Origin: Promicromonospora umidemergens
GTDB lineage: Bacteria; Actinomycetota; Actinomycetes; Actinomycetales; Cellulomonadaceae
Direction: 5' to 3'
Length of the DNA: 64,000 nucleotides
Assembly (NCBI RefSeq): GCF_024171995.1
Contig: NZ_JAMTCT010000009.1
Span: 62,001 to 126,000, forward strand
Below, one piece after another: positions 45,613 to 56,351 of the stretch (position 1 is the stretch's first letter; each line of letters begins with the position of its first letter). The notes under the pieces are model-generated. The model did no database searches. It was not told the DNA's origin and saw nothing but the letters and a program-made list of their open reading frames with translations. The position numbers and the translations under genes were made by a program.

Positions 45613-47073
45613 ATGATCGAGCTGACTGCGGCGCAGGTCGCTGCAGCCACCGGCGGGCGGCTGCACGCGGACCCGGACGTGACGGTCACGGGGGCGGTGA
45701 TCGTGGACTCGCGTCAGGCGGGGCCCGGTGCGCTGTTCGTGGCGCTGCCGGGCGAGCGGGTGGACGGACATGACTTCGCGGCCACCGCGGTGGAGGCGGG
45801 CGCCGCACTGGTGCTCGCCGCCCGTGCGCTGGACGGTCTGCCGACCGTCGTGGTGGACGACCCCCAGGCAGCCCTCGGCGACCTGGCCCGGCACGTCCTC
45901 GCGACGGTACGGGGCCGAGCGGACGGCGCGGTCGTGCCACGGGTCGTAGCCGTGACCGGCTCGGTCGGCAAGACCACCACCAAGGACCTGCTCGGCCAGC
46001 TCCTCGGCCCGGAGGCCGGCGGTGAGCACGCGATCATCGTCCCCAAGGGCTCGTTCAACAACGAGATCGGCCTGCCGCTGACCGTGCTGCGGGTCACCAC
46101 CGCGACGCGCTACCTGGTGCTCGAGATGGGCGCCGACCGGATCGGCAACATCGCCTACCTCACGCGCATAGCGCCGCCCGACGTCGGCGTCGTGCTGGCC
46201 GTCGGTGTCGCGCACGTCGGTCACTTCGGCAGCGTCGAGGCCATCGCGCAGACCAAGGGTGAGATGGTCGAGGGCGTCGTCGACGGCGGCACCGTGGTGC
46301 TCAACGCCGACGACCTGCGGGTCACCGCCATGGCGGGCCGGGCCATGCCCGGTACGACGGTCCAGACCTTCGGCACCATCCCGTCGGCCGACGTCCGTGC
46401 GGAGGACATCACCGTCGACCCCGCCGGCCGCGCGAGCTTCACGTTGCGCGTCGCCAGGGCCGACGGCGCCGACGAGCAACGCGCCGACGTCGCGCTGCAG
46501 CTCGTCGGACCGCACCACGTCAGCAACGCGCTCGCGGCCGCGACGGTGGCGCTGCGCCTCGGCGTGACCGCGTCCGACGTCGCGCGGCGGCTCTCCGGCG
46601 CCACCGCGCTGAGCCCGCACCGGATGGCCGTCACCGAGCGGCCCGACGGCGTCACCGTGATCGACGACGCGTACAACGCGAACCCCGACTCGATGAAGGC
46701 CGCACTGCGCACGCTCGCCGTCATGTCGGGCCGCACCCGCCGCTCGGTCGCGGTGCTCGGCGAGATGCTCGAGCTTGGCGACGGGGCGCGCGCCGCGCAC
46801 GACGAGATAGGCCGCCTCGTGGTACGGCTGAACATCAAGCAGCTGATCGTGGTCGGCGACGGCGCCTATCACATCCACGAGGGCGCCATGCAGGAAGGGT
46901 CCTGGGGGTCGGAGTCGATCTTCGTGCCCGACCTGGCGGCCGCCCGCTCGATGCTGGACGAGTCGCTGGAGCCCGGCGACGTCGTGCTCGTGAAGTCGTC
47001 CCTCGGTGCCGGGCTGGCCGAGCTCGGGGACCACCTGTCGATGGCTCTGACACCTAAGGACAACAACAAGTGA
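45613..47073 (+). CDS. murF: UDP-MurNAc-tripeptide--D-Ala-D-Ala ligase MurF
   Basis: Predicted 486 aa. It adds D-Ala-D-Ala to complete the pentapeptide. The ATP site is [18 protein letters not shown], with [16 protein letters not shown], the [25 protein letters not shown] core and [14 protein letters not shown] 45613 follows GGAGAGGACACCACAGGC. It is 58 bases after murE and overlaps mraY by GTGA. Confidence 0.96.
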   Translation: MIELTAAQVAAATGGRLHADPDVTVTGAVIVDSRQAGPGALFVALPGERVDGHDFAATAVEAGAALVLAARALDGLPTVVVDDPQAALGDLARHVLATVRGRADGAVVPRVVAVTGSVGKTTTKDLLGQLLGPEAGGEHAIIVPKGSFNNEIGLPLTVLRVTTATRYLVLEMGADRIGNIAYLTRIAPPDVGVVLAVGVAHVGHFGSVEAIAQTKGEMVEGVVDGGTVVLNADDLRVTAMAGRAMPGTTVQTFGTIPSADVRAEDITVDPAGRASFTLRVARADGADEQRADVALQLVGPHHVSNALAAATVALRLGVTASDVARRLSGATALSPHRMAVTERPDGVTVIDDAYNANPDSMKAALRTLAVMSGRTRRSVAVLGEMLELGDGARAAHDEIGRLVVRLNIKQLIVVGDGAYHIHEGAMQEGSWGSESIFVPDLAAARSMLDESLEPGDVVLVKSSLGAGLAELGDHLSMALTPKDNNK

Positions 47074-48152
47074 TCGCGATCCTGGTCAGCGCCGCAGTGG
47101 CGCTGCTCGTCGCCCTGCTGGGCACGCCGGTCTTCATCCGGTTCCTGGTCCACAAGAACTACGGCCAGTTCGTCCGCCAGGACGGCCCGACGGGGCACTT
47201 CATCAAGCGCGGTACGCCCACCATGGGCGGCGTCGTCATCATCGCGGCGACCCTGATCGGGTTCGCGGCCTCGATGCTCGTGTCGGGGCGGCTGCCGAGC
47301 GTGTCGGCGCTGCTCGCGATCTACCTCATGGCAGGTCTCGGCCTGGTCGGCTTCCTCGACGACTTCACCAAGATCCGTAAGCAGCGGTCGCTGGGCCTGA
47401 CCGCGCGGGCCAAGCTGCTCGGCCAGGGCATCGTCGGCATCTCCTTCGCCGTGCTCGCGCTGCAGTTCCCCAACGAGAACTCGCGCACCCCTGCGTCGAC
47501 CAAGATCTCGTTCCTGCGCGACACCGAGATCGACCTGGCGTTCGCCGGTGCCACCCTCGGCGTCATCCTCTTCGTGATCTGGGCCAACCTGCTGGTGTCG
47601 GCCTGGTCCAACGCGGTGAACCTGACCGACGGCCTGGACGGTCTGGCCACCGGCGTCTCGATCATCACCTTCGGCGCGTACGTGCTGGTCGGCATCTGGC
47701 AGCTCAACCAGTCGTGCCAGTTCCTGGCCACAGCGGGACCACGCTGCTACGAGGTGCGCGACCCGCAGGACCTCGCGATCGTCGCGGCCGCCGTCACGGG
47801 CGCCTGCGTCGGCTTCCTCTGGTGGAACGCGAACCCCGCCAAGATCTTCATGGGCGACACCGGCTCGCTCGCCCTGGGCGGCGCCCTGGCCGGCCTGTCG
47901 ATCCTGAGCCGCACCGAGCTGCTGGCCGTGATCATCGGCGGCATGTTCGTGCTCATCGTCTCGTCCGTGGTGATCCAGGTCGGGTTCTTCAAGATGACCG
48001 GCAAGCGGGTGTTCAAGATGACGCCACTGCACCACCACTTCGAGCTGTCCGGGTGGGGCGAGGTCACGATCGTCATCCGGTTCTGGCTCATCGCCGGCCT
48101 GCTCGCGGGCCTGGGCATGGGCATCTTCTACGCCGAGTGGGTCGCTTCGTGA
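47070..48152 (+). CDS. mraY: Phospho-N-acetylmuramoyl-pentapeptide transferase MraY
   Basis: Predicted 360-aa membrane enzyme with ten helices. It moves phospho-MurNAc-pentapeptide to undecaprenyl phosphate, making lipid I. Catalytic motifs: [36 protein letters not shown] and the cytoplasmic [13 protein letters not shown]. The motif GTPTMGG, early in the protein, is also present. GTG 47070 and the stop overlap both neighbours. Confidence 0.97.
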   Translation: MIAILVSAAVALLVALLGTPVFIRFLVHKNYGQFVRQDGPTGHFIKRGTPTMGGVVIIAATLIGFAASMLVSGRLPSVSALLAIYLMAGLGLVGFLDDFTKIRKQRSLGLTARAKLLGQGIVGISFAVLALQFPNENSRTPASTKISFLRDTEIDLAFAGATLGVILFVIWANLLVSAWSNAVNLTDGLDGLATGVSIITFGAYVLVGIWQLNQSCQFLATAGPRCYEVRDPQDLAIVAAAVTGACVGFLWWNANPAKIFMGDTGSLALGGALAGLSILSRTELLAVIIGGMFVLIVSSVVIQVGFFKMTGKRVFKMTPLHHHFELSGWGEVTIVIRFWLIAGLLAGLGMGIFYAEWVAS

Positions 48153-49630
48153 CGCAAGGCCCTGGCGCGTCCGGGAACCTGTACGGCACGGTCGAGCCGC
48201 GTGTCCCCCTGGCCGGGGCCCGGGTCGTCCTGGCGGGGCTCGGTGTCACCGGGCGGTCGCTCCAGCGGGTCCTCGAGCCGCGGGTGGCCACCCTGGTCAC
48301 CGTCGACGACAAGGCCGACGACGCCGACCACTCCGGTCTCGACGACACCGCTGCGGCCGCGGTGCTGGCGCAGACCGACCTGCTGGTCGCCTCGCCGGGC
48401 TTCGCGCCGCACCACCCGGTCGTCGCGGCGGCGCTGGCCGCTGGCGTTCCCGTGTGGAGCGAGGTCGAGCTCGCCTGGCGCCTGCGGGTCGACCGTGCGG
48501 GGTCGGACAAGCCTGCTCCGTGGCTCGGCATCACCGGCTCCAACGGTAAGACGACCACCGTCGAGATGCTGGCGGCGATCCTGCGCGCGGCAGGCCTGCG
48601 CACCGCCGCAGTGGGGAACGTCGGCCGCTCCCTCGTGGAGGCGGCGCTCGACCCGGCCCTCGACGTCGTGGCGGTGGAGCTCTCCAGCTTCCAGCTCCAC
48701 TTCACCCACACGATGTCCCTTGAGGCCGGCGCGGTCCTGAACGTCTCGCCCGACCACCTCGACTGGCACGGCTCGGTCGACGCGTACACGCGCGACAAGG
48801 GCCGCGTCTACGGAGGCGTCCGGGTGGCCTGCGTCTACAACGTCGCCGATCCCACGACCGAGGACCTGGTACGCGAGGCCGACGTCGTCGAGGGCGCGCG
48901 CGCCGTCGGCTTCGCGGTCGGCGCGCCCCGCCCCGGCGACCTCGGGCTGGTCGACGACGTGCTCGTGGACCGCGCCTTCCACGCCGCGGACGACGACCCC
49001 GACCGCCGCAAGAGCGCTGCAGAGCTCGGCACCCTCGCCGACCTGAAGCAGCTGGGCGACCAGAACGGTGTGGTGCCCACCCACATCGTCGCGGACGCCC
49101 TGGCCGCCGCCGCGCTGGCCCGTGCCCACGGCGTGCCGGCCGCCGCCGTCCGCGACGGCCTGCGGTCGTTCGGCCCGAGCGAGCACCGCATCCAGCGGGT
49201 GGCCACGGCGGACGACGTCACGTACGTGAACGACTCGAAGGCGACGAACGCGCACTCCGCTGCCGCCTCGCTGGCGGGTCTCGCCCACGGCACGGTGGTC
49301 TGGATCGCCGGTGGACTGGCCAAGGGGGCCACGTTCGACGAGCTGGTGACGTCCCGTGCCGACCGCCTGCGCGCCGCCGTCGTCATCGGGGCCGACCCGG
49401 GTCCGCTGGCCGACACGCTTGCCCGACACGCCCCGCAGATCCCGGTTGTCGTGATAGATCCCGGTGACACTGAGTCCGTGATGCGCCGGGCGGTAGCCGC
49501 AGCGCGGGACCTGGCACAGCCGGGAGACACCGTTCTGCTGGCCCCGGCGGGCGCCTCTCAGGACCAGTTCGTCTCGTACGCCCAGCGCGGCGAGGAGTTC
49601 GCACGTGTGGTGCGTGAGCTCACCACCTGA
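48149..49630 (+). CDS. murD: UDP-MurNAc-L-Ala--D-Glu ligase MurD
   Basis: Predicted 493 aa. The N-terminal Rossmann domain starts [19 protein letters not shown]; the ATP loop is [19 protein letters not shown]; further motifs are [46 protein letters not shown] and [16 protein letters not shown]. It adds D-Glu to UDP-MurNAc-L-Ala. A few dozen extra residues around 255-300 compared with short MurDs. GTG 48149 overlaps the mraY stop. Confidence 0.95.
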   Translation: MTQGPGASGNLYGTVEPRVPLAGARVVLAGLGVTGRSLQRVLEPRVATLVTVDDKADDADHSGLDDTAAAAVLAQTDLLVASPGFAPHHPVVAAALAAGVPVWSEVELAWRLRVDRAGSDKPAPWLGITGSNGKTTTVEMLAAILRAAGLRTAAVGNVGRSLVEAALDPALDVVAVELSSFQLHFTHTMSLEAGAVLNVSPDHLDWHGSVDAYTRDKGRVYGGVRVACVYNVADPTTEDLVREADVVEGARAVGFAVGAPRPGDLGLVDDVLVDRAFHAADDDPDRRKSAAELGTLADLKQLGDQNGVVPTHIVADALAAAALARAHGVPAAAVRDGLRSFGPSEHRIQRVATADDVTYVNDSKATNAHSAAASLAGLAHGTVVWIAGGLAKGATFDELVTSRADRLRAAVVIGADPGPLADTLARHAPQIPVVVIDPGDTESVMRRAVAAARDLAQPGDTVLLAPAGASQDQFVSYAQRGEEFARVVRELTT

Positions 49631-49666
49631 GCCGGAGGGCTCGCCGAGCCGCAGGAGGGGTAGGGG

Positions 49667-50890
49667 ATGGCCACGACGGGTACGAGCCGCGGGTCCTACC
49701 AGCCCGTGACCTGGAACTCCAACGTCTCCAGCTACTACCTCCTGGTGGGCACCACCGGCCTGCTGACCGTGATCGGCCTGATCATGGTGCTGTCCAGCTC
49801 GACGGTGACGTCGATCGCAGCGGACGAGTCCCCGTACGCGGCGTTCCTCGTCCAGGCGCAGTACGCCCTGATCGGCCTGCCCGTGCTGGTCGCCGCCGCG
49901 CACCTGCCCGTCCGCTGGTACAAGCGGCTCGCGCTGCCGGGGCTCGCGGTGGCGCTGGCCCTGCTCGTGGCGGTCATCTTCCTTGGCGAGATCAGGAACG
50001 GTCAGCAGAACTGGCTTCCGCTCGGCTCGTTCGCGTTCCAGCCGTCCGAGCTCGCCAAGCTCGCCCTCGCGATCTGGCTCGGCACCGTGCTGGGCCGCAA
50101 GCAGCCGCTGCTGGGCAGGTGGTCGCACGCGATGATGCCGGCAGTGCCCGGCGCGGTCGTGGTGCTCGGCCTGGTGCTCGCCGGCGGAGACCTTGGCACG
50201 GCGCTCGTGATGGGCCTCCTGGTGGCGGGGGCCTTCTTCGTGGCGGGCGTGCCCCTGTCCTTCATGGCTCTCGGCAGCGCACTGGCGGCGTTCGTCGTGG
50301 GCTACGTGTTCATCCTGCAGCAGGACGGCGGGGACCGGCTGCAGCGCATCATCGCGACCTACGGCGCCGAGTGCGACGAGGCGTCGGAGTGCTACCAGTC
50401 CCTGCACGGTCTGTTCGGGCTGGGTACCGGCGGGCTGTTCGGGGTAGGCCTGGGCGGCAGCCGCGAGAAGTGGAGCTATCTGCCCGAGGCGCACAACGAC
50501 TTCATCTTCGCGGTGATCGGCGAGGAGCTCGGCCTGTTCGGCACGGTGCTGGTCCTGACGCTGATCGCCGTGCTCGGGCTCGCGATGAGCCGGGTGATCC
50601 AGCGGCACACCGACCCGTTCGTCAAGGTCGCCACGGCCGCCGTCGGCTGCTGGGTCGTGGGTCAGGCCTTCGTGAACATCGGCGTGGTGATCGGCGTCCT
50701 GCCGGTGATCGGCGTGCCGCTCCCGCTGGTGTCCGCCGGCGGTTCCGCGCTGATCACCACGATGGCCGCCCTCGGGATGGTGATCTCCTTCGCCCGGACG
50801 GAGCCCGGGGCTGCCAAGGCACTGGCTGCACGCGGTAGCGTCGTCCGCAAGTCACTGGCTGTGCTGGGCGGCGCGGTCCGTAGACGGTAG
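49667..50890 (+). CDS. ftsW: Septal glycosyltransferase FtsW
   Basis: Predicted 407-aa SEDS membrane protein with ten helices. It polymerises lipid II at the septum with FtsI. SEDS motifs: QNWLPLGSFAFQPSELAKLALAI, GGDLGTALV, GLGGSREKWSYLPEAHNDFIF with the expected catalytic Asp in the AHND stretch, and GVPLPLVSAGGSA. The N-terminal cytoplasmic part is short (about 25 residues). ATG 49667 follows GCAGGAGGGGTAGGGG. Confidence 0.96.
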   Translation: MATTGTSRGSYQPVTWNSNVSSYYLLVGTTGLLTVIGLIMVLSSSTVTSIAADESPYAAFLVQAQYALIGLPVLVAAAHLPVRWYKRLALPGLAVALALLVAVIFLGEIRNGQQNWLPLGSFAFQPSELAKLALAIWLGTVLGRKQPLLGRWSHAMMPAVPGAVVVLGLVLAGGDLGTALVMGLLVAGAFFVAGVPLSFMALGSALAAFVVGYVFILQQDGGDRLQRIIATYGAECDEASECYQSLHGLFGLGTGGLFGVGLGGSREKWSYLPEAHNDFIFAVIGEELGLFGTVLVLTLIAVLGLAMSRVIQRHTDPFVKVATAAVGCWVVGQAFVNIGVVIGVLPVIGVPLPLVSAGGSALITTMAALGMVISFARTEPGAAKALAARGSVVRKSLAVLGGAVRRR

Positions 50891-51006
50891 AAATGTGCAC
50901 GGTGGCTCCATCCATGGCGAGATCCGGCACCTCAGGTCGCGTTCATGGGGCCCCAGCGCACCGATCCGCCCGGAACGTACGTCCGGGCGACGACGAGAAG
51001 GTGATG

Positions 51007-52167
51007 ATGAGCTCAGCAGTTGTGTCGGTGGTGCTCGCCGGTGGCGGTAGCGCGGGACACGTGAACCCCTTGCTCGCGGTGGCCGACGAGGTGCGACGCC
51101 GGGAGCCCGGCGCGCGCGTGCTCGCGCTCGGTACCACGACCGGCCTTGAGGCCGAGCTCGTGCCCGCACGTGGCTACGAGCTGCGGCCCGTCCCGCGCGT
51201 GCCCATGCCGCGCCGGCCCAGCCCTGACCTGCTGCGTCTGCCGGGCAGGCTGGCCGCCGCCGTGAAGGTGGCGGAGGACGCTATCGACGAGATCGACGCG
51301 CAGGCCGTCATCGGTTTCGGCGGGTACGTGGCCACACCGGCGTACCTCGCGGCCAAGCGCAAGGGCGTGCCGATCGTGATCCACGAGCAGAACGCCCGGC
51401 CGGGTCTGGCCAACCGGCTCGGCGCTCGGTGGGCGGCCCGCGTGGGTCTCACGTTCGCGGGCACGCCCCTGCGCGGCGGAGTCCTGACGGGCCTGCCGCT
51501 GCGACAGGCCATCGCGGCCCTCGTGCACGAGCGCGAGGCCGACGCGCCGGGCGCGCGTGCCCGGGCCGCCGCGGAGCTGGGCCTGGACCCGGCGCTGCCG
51601 ACCCTCGTCGTCACGGGCGGCTCCCTCGGTGCGCTGAACCTGAACCGCGCGGTGTCCGGTGCCGCGGCCCAGATCCTCGCCGCGGGCGCGCAGGTGCTGC
51701 ACCTGACCGGCAAGGGCAAGAGCGACGAGGTGCGCGAGACGCTGGCGGCGGTCCCCGCCCTCGACGACCGGCGCTACCAGGTCCGCGAGTACCTGGAGCA
51801 GATGGAGCTCGCCTACGCGGTCGCGGACCTGGTGGTCTGCCGCTCCGGCGCGGGCTCGGTGGCCGAGCACGCGGCGCTCGGCATCCCCGCCGTCTACGTG
51901 CCGCTGCCGATCGGGAACGGCGAGCAGCGGCTCAACGCGGCCCCGCTGGTGGAGGCGGGTGGTGGTCTGCTGGTGGACGACGCGGACCTCACACCCGACT
52001 GGGTGTCCAGCAACGTTCCTACGCTGCTCGCGGACCGCGAGCGGCTCGGTGTCATGGCGAAGGCCGCACGGTCGGCCGGCACCAGCGACGGCGCGGCACG
52101 CGTCGTCGATCTCGTCGAGCAAGCCGTACGGTCAGCAGGAACCGACACCACGGAGGTCAGGTCATGA
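51007..52167 (+). CDS. murG: UDP-GlcNAc:lipid I GlcNAc transferase MurG
   Basis: Predicted 386 aa. It makes lipid II at the inner face of the membrane. GT-B motifs: VLAGGGSAGHVNPLLAVAD, GFGGYVATPAYLAAKRKGVP, IHEQNARPGLANRLG, VVTGGSLGALNLNRAV and CRSGAGSVAEHAALGIPAVYVPLP with NGEQRLNA. Three possible starts (GTG 51001, ATG 51004, ATG 51007) follow AGAAGG; 51007 gives the best spacing. It overlaps murC by ATGA. Confidence 0.96.
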   Translation: MSSAVVSVVLAGGGSAGHVNPLLAVADEVRRREPGARVLALGTTTGLEAELVPARGYELRPVPRVPMPRRPSPDLLRLPGRLAAAVKVAEDAIDEIDAQAVIGFGGYVATPAYLAAKRKGVPIVIHEQNARPGLANRLGARWAARVGLTFAGTPLRGGVLTGLPLRQAIAALVHEREADAPGARARAAAELGLDPALPTLVVTGGSLGALNLNRAVSGAAAQILAAGAQVLHLTGKGKSDEVRETLAAVPALDDRRYQVREYLEQMELAYAVADLVVCRSGAGSVAEHAALGIPAVYVPLPIGNGEQRLNAAPLVEAGGGLLVDDADLTPDWVSSNVPTLLADRERLGVMAKAARSAGTSDGAARVVDLVEQAVRSAGTDTTEVRS

Positions 52168-53684
52168 GCACCACGGTCACGGATCAGATGACGGGTCAGG
52201 TCGCACGGCTCGGACGCGTGCACATGATCGGCATAGGCGGGGCGGGCATGTCCGTCGTCGCCCGGCTGCTCGCCGGACGCGGTGTGTCCGTGCAGGGCTC
52301 GGACGCCGCCGAGTCGGAGACGCTGGAGGCCCTGCGCGCCGCTGGCGTCAAGGTGTGGGTCGGCCATGATCCGGCCCATCTCACGGGGGTGGACTCCGTG
52401 GTGATCTCCAGCGCCGTCCACGAGGACAACCCGGAGCTCGCCGCCGCACGCGCCCGCCGCCTGAACGTGCTGCACCGCTCGCAGGCGCTGGCGGCCCTGA
52501 TGGAGGGGTCGCGCGGTGTCGCCGTGGCCGGCGCGCACGGCAAGACGACCACGTCGGCGATGATCGCGACGATCCTGCGCGAGGCGGGCCTCGACCCGTC
52601 GTACGCGATCGGCAGCACCGTGCGCACCGCGACAGGGTCGACGCCTGGCGGTCACCTGGGTGCGTCCGACGTGCTCGTGGCCGAGGCCGACGAGTCGGAC
52701 GGCTCGTTCCTGAACTACACGCCCACCATCGCGGTGGTGACGAACGTCGAGGCGGACCACCTGGACCACTACGGGACGCCGGAGGCGTTCAACGGTGCGT
52801 TCATCCGGTTCGCGCGTCGCCTGGTGTCCGACGGCTGGCTCATCGCGTGCGCCGACGACGAGGGCTCGCTCTCGGTGGGCGCCACGATCTGCGCCACGGG
52901 CGGCCACGTCATCACCTACGGCACCAACGACACCGCACGCGTGCGGGTCACGGACATCTCGACCACGGCAGAGGGCACCACGGCCGTGCTGCGCGGCGAC
53001 ATCCTCGGCACGAACGAGCAGGTGGCCGACGGCGCCGGCGTGTCCGGCACGGTGCCGGGCATCCCCATGCGGCTTTCGGTCCCCGGAAAGCACAACGTGC
53101 TCAACGCGACCGCCGCCGTCATCGTCGCGGTGAAGCTGGGCGTCGCGCCCGAGCAGGCAGTCGCCGGTGTCGAGGCGTTCGTCGGCACGGGCCGCCGCTT
53201 CGAGGAGAAGGGCACCGCCGACGGCGTGCGCGTCATCGACGACTACGGGCACCACCCCACGGAGATCCGGGCGGTCCTCACGGCGGCGCGCGAGATCGCC
53301 GACGGCGGCCGCGTGCTCGTCCTGTTCCAGCCGCACCTGTACTCGCGCACCAAGACCTTCGCCGAGAGCTTCGCCAAGGAGCTGTCCGCCGCCGACGAGG
53401 TGGTGGTCACGGACATCTACGGGGCCCGCGAGGAGCGCGACCCGTCGATCACGGCGAACACGATCGTCGACCTGATGACCGATCACGGCGCTGCCTACGC
53501 GGTGCCGGACCGCCTCGATGCCGCGCACGCGATCGCCGATCTCGCCCGACCGGGTGACGTGGTGCTCACGGTCGGCGCCGGTGACGTGACGCAGCTCGGC
53601 CCCGCCGTCCTGGCGCGCCTGACCGGCCGTGTGGCGGGTCTCGACTCGACGGTCGCCCCGACCTCGGGGCTGGGCGAGGACTGA
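52164..53684 (+). CDS. murC: UDP-MurNAc--L-alanine ligase MurC
   Basis: Predicted 506 aa. It adds L-Ala to UDP-MurNAc. Motifs: HMIGIGGAGMSVVARLLAGRG, VAGAHGKTTTSAMIATILRE, EADESDGSFLNYTPTIAVVTN, GRRFEEKGTADGVRVIDDYGHHPTEI and FQPHLYSRTKTF. A loop of roughly 30 residues (about 255-300) is longer than in E. coli. The last base of the stop codon is the first of ftsQ's ATG. Confidence 0.96.
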   Translation: MSTTVTDQMTGQVARLGRVHMIGIGGAGMSVVARLLAGRGVSVQGSDAAESETLEALRAAGVKVWVGHDPAHLTGVDSVVISSAVHEDNPELAAARARRLNVLHRSQALAALMEGSRGVAVAGAHGKTTTSAMIATILREAGLDPSYAIGSTVRTATGSTPGGHLGASDVLVAEADESDGSFLNYTPTIAVVTNVEADHLDHYGTPEAFNGAFIRFARRLVSDGWLIACADDEGSLSVGATICATGGHVITYGTNDTARVRVTDISTTAEGTTAVLRGDILGTNEQVADGAGVSGTVPGIPMRLSVPGKHNVLNATAAVIVAVKLGVAPEQAVAGVEAFVGTGRRFEEKGTADGVRVIDDYGHHPTEIRAVLTAAREIADGGRVLVLFQPHLYSRTKTFAESFAKELSAADEVVVTDIYGAREERDPSITANTIVDLMTDHGAAYAVPDRLDAAHAIADLARPGDVVLTVGAGDVTQLGPAVLARLTGRVAGLDSTVAPTSGLGED

Positions 53685-54736
53685 TGCGCCCGCCCGCGCG
53701 TCCTCGCGCCGCGGGCACGGCACGGCCGCGCCCCGCAGGCCAGGGTCCGGCACAGCAAGGAAAGAAGGGCCGGGAGGCCAAGGGCTCTGCTGCCCGAGGC
53801 GCCCCGGCGCAGGAGCCCGCCCAGCGGGCCCCTGCGCCGGCCCGGCCCGGCCGCACGGCCCCCGGCACGAGAGTGCCTGCCCAGCGGCCTCCGGCCGGCG
53901 AGCCGGTGCGGCAGCTGCCCTCGGCACCGGCGAAGCGCCCGCAGGCCCGGCCCGGCCCGGGCCGCCCGGCGCCGTCGGGCACCCGCGACGACGTGGTCTC
54001 GGACCGGCTGGCCGATCGCCTCGCCGAGCGCACGGCGATGGCCCGCTACCGCGTGTGGCGGCGCATCGGCTGGACCGTCGCGGCGGTAGCGGCCGCCGCG
54101 GGGCTGGTGTGGGTGGCGTTCTTCTCGCCGCTGCTCGCGCTCGACCCGGAGCAGGTGCGGATCTCCGGGCAGGGCACGACCGTCGACGTCGGGGAGGTGC
54201 GCGAGGCCGTGACGGACGAGGCGGGCGTGCCGCTGCCCCGGATCGACACGGTGCACCTGCGCGAGGAGATCCTCGCGATGAACGCCGTCAAGGACGTGGA
54301 GATCACTCGGTCCTGGCCGGACGGCCTCGCAGTGGTCCTCACGTCCAGGGAGCCGGTGGCGGCGGTACCGCAGGCGGGCGACGTCTACGCCCTGATGGAC
54401 GCAGAGGGAGTGCGGGTGGGCACGGCCGAGGACGCTCCCGACGATCTGCCCTCGATCGTGGTCTCGCTCGCCGACGGTGCGGCCGGCCGCCGCGCCATGG
54501 ACGCGGCCCTCGAGGTGCTGGGCGCCCTGCCACCGCGACTGACCGCCGACATCCAGACGGTGAGCGCGGCGACGCAGGACGACGTGCGCACCACGCTGTC
54601 GGACGGGCGCGTGATCCGGTGGGGGAGCGGAGCGCAGGTCGAGCTCAAGACCAAGGTGGCGCAGACGCTGCTGCGCGCAGAGCCTTCGGCGAAGACGATC
54701 GACGTGTCGTCGCCCGGCCTGCCGGTCACGAACTGA
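53684..54736 (+). CDS. ftsQ: Cell division protein FtsQ
   Basis: Predicted 350 aa. The first about 110 residues are an Arg/Pro/Ala/Gly-rich, probably disordered cytoplasmic tail. A single membrane helix (about 125-147, IGWTVAAVAAAAGLVWVAFF) leads to the POTRA domain (LDPEQVRISGQGTTVDVGEV) and the FtsQ beta domain (LPRIDTVHLREEIL, VKDVEITRSWPDGLAVVL). It connects the FtsL/DivIC pair with the divisome. The low-complexity tail resembles that of FtsI in composition. ATG shares one base with the murC stop. Confidence 0.92.
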   Translation: MRPPARPRAAGTARPRPAGQGPAQQGKKGREAKGSAARGAPAQEPAQRAPAPARPGRTAPGTRVPAQRPPAGEPVRQLPSAPAKRPQARPGPGRPAPSGTRDDVVSDRLADRLAERTAMARYRVWRRIGWTVAAVAAAAGLVWVAFFSPLLALDPEQVRISGQGTTVDVGEVREAVTDEAGVPLPRIDTVHLREEILAMNAVKDVEITRSWPDGLAVVLTSREPVAAVPQAGDVYALMDAEGVRVGTAEDAPDDLPSIVVSLADGAAGRRAMDAALEVLGALPPRLTADIQTVSAATQDDVRTTLSDGRVIRWGSGAQVELKTKVAQTLLRAEPSAKTIDVSSPGLPVTN

Positions 54737-54961
54737 TACCGGGTCCGCCGCTGTTCGAGCTTGTCGGGACCAAAAATGACATCCATGTAATTTCTCGCGT
54801 GCATCGTTGCGCGACACGCGCGACGATGTCGTCGACACACCACGGCGGCACACCTACCGTCGAACACAGCAGCAACCTGACATAACTCTAACCCTCTACC
54901 TCAACTTGAAGGTCTTAGGGATGAGAGTCGGGGCTCGGGACCCGAATCGAAAGGCGACGAC
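54737..54961 (+). promoter_or_regulatory. ftsZ leader and promoter region
   Basis: 225 bases between ftsQ and ftsZ. It is less GC-rich than the flanking genes and contains an imperfect dyad at 54892-54920 (CCCTCTACCTCAAC / TTGAAGGTCTTAGGG), able to form a hairpin with one bulge 41 bases before the start. Similar short dyads before ftsZ occur in related actinobacteria (from memory). The start is preceded by GAAAGGCGACGAC. Promoter hexamers could not be fixed. Confidence 0.5.
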
Positions 54962-56314
54962 GTGGCAACTCCGCAGAACTACCTGGCAGTAATCAAGGTG
55001 GTCGGTATCGGCGGCGGTGGTGTGAACGCCGTCAACCGCATGATCGAGGTCGGCCTCAAGGGCGTCGAGTTCATCGCGATCAACACTGACGCACAGGCAC
55101 TCCTGATGTCGGACGCCGACGTCAAGCTCGACGTCGGCCGGGAGCTCACGCGCGGCCTCGGCGCCGGCGCGGACCCGGAGGTCGGCAAGAAGGCCGCCGA
55201 GGACCACGCGGAAGAGATCGAGGACGTCCTCCGTGGCGCCGACATGGTCTTCGTCACCGCGGGCGAGGGCGGCGGCACCGGCACGGGCGGCGCACCCGTC
55301 GTGGCGCGCATCGCGCGCTCGCTCGGCGCGCTGACCGTCGGGGTCGTGACCCGGCCGTTCACGTTCGAGGGCCGCCGCCGCGCGGTGCAGGCCGACAGCG
55401 GTATCGAGAACCTGCGCGACGAGGTCGACACGCTGATCGTCATCCCGAACGACCGGCTCCTGTCGATGTCGGACCGGAACGTGTCCGCGATCGCGGCGTT
55501 CCACTCCGCCGACCAGGTCCTGCACTCCGGTGTCCAGGGCATCACCGACCTCATCACCACGCCCGGCCTGATCAACCTGGACTTCGCGGACGTGAAGTCG
55601 GTCATGCAGGGTGCCGGTTCCGCGCTCATGGGTATCGGCTCGGCACGGGGCGAGGACCGCGCGGTGCAAGCAGCGGAGCTGGCGATATCGTCGCCGCTGC
55701 TCGAGGCCTCGATCGACGGCGCGCACGGTGTGCTGCTGTCGATCCAGGGTGGTAGCGACCTCGGTCTCTTCGAGGTGCACGAGGCCGCGCGGCTGGTACA
55801 GGAGGCCGCCCACCCGGAGGCGAACATCATCTTCGGGACGGTCATCGACGACGCCCTGGGCGACGAGGTCCGCGTCACGGTCATCGCCGCGGGCTTCGAC
55901 GGTGGTCTGCCCAAGGAGCGGAAGGACAACCGCGCGCTCGGTCAGGTGGCCGGCGCGGTCGCCGCCCCCGCCCCCGCGGCGACCCGGAGCCCGGCCACGG
56001 CGCCGGTGCCGCTGCCCGACGTGTCGGACGCGGCGCGCCGCGCACCCGAGTACGTCGGCGGGAACGGGATGCCGCCGTCGGTCCCGCCGACGCAGCAGCC
56101 GTCGCCGGTGTCGACGCTGCCCCGCGTGATCGACGACGAGGGCTCGGACGACGTGCCGCGCACGCTGGACGAGCCGGCCGTCGTGGTGCAGGGCTCGTTC
56201 AACCGGCAGGAGGTCGGCCGGGAGCAGGGTGAGCGTGTCGAGGTCCCGCCGCTGTACGACGAGAACCCTCGCCGCACCTCGGAGGACCTGGACGTCCCCG
56301 ACTTCCTGAAGTGA
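54962..56314 (+). CDS. ftsZ: Cell division protein FtsZ
   Basis: Predicted 450-aa tubulin-like GTPase that forms the Z ring. Motifs: [16 protein letters not shown], the tubulin signature [15 protein letters not shown], the NDRLL loop and the synergy (T7) loop [11 protein letters not shown]. After the globular part (about residue 320) comes a Pro/Ala-rich linker of about 115 residues and the conserved C-terminal peptide LDVPDFLK, the docking site for SepF and other partners. GTG 54962 start as in many actinobacteria. Confidence 0.98.
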   Translation: MATPQNYLAVIKVVGIGGGGVNAVNRMIEVGLKGVEFIAINTDAQALLMSDADVKLDVGRELTRGLGAGADPEVGKKAAEDHAEEIEDVLRGADMVFVTAGEGGGTGTGGAPVVARIARSLGALTVGVVTRPFTFEGRRRAVQADSGIENLRDEVDTLIVIPNDRLLSMSDRNVSAIAAFHSADQVLHSGVQGITDLITTPGLINLDFADVKSVMQGAGSALMGIGSARGEDRAVQAAELAISSPLLEASIDGAHGVLLSIQGGSDLGLFEVHEAARLVQEAAHPEANIIFGTVIDDALGDEVRVTVIAAGFDGGLPKERKDNRALGQVAGAVAAPAPAATRSPATAPVPLPDVSDAARRAPEYVGGNGMPPSVPPTQQPSPVSTLPRVIDDEGSDDVPRTLDEPAVVVQGSFNRQEVGREQGERVEVPPLYDENPRRTSEDLDVPDFLK

Positions 56315-56351
56315 CCGGCTCGGAGTTTGTCCGCCGGGTACTCTCGCACAC

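Noticed and set aside
43839-45689. 616-codon - strand frame opposite murE
   Set aside because: Shadow of murE; it would also run across the murE promoter.
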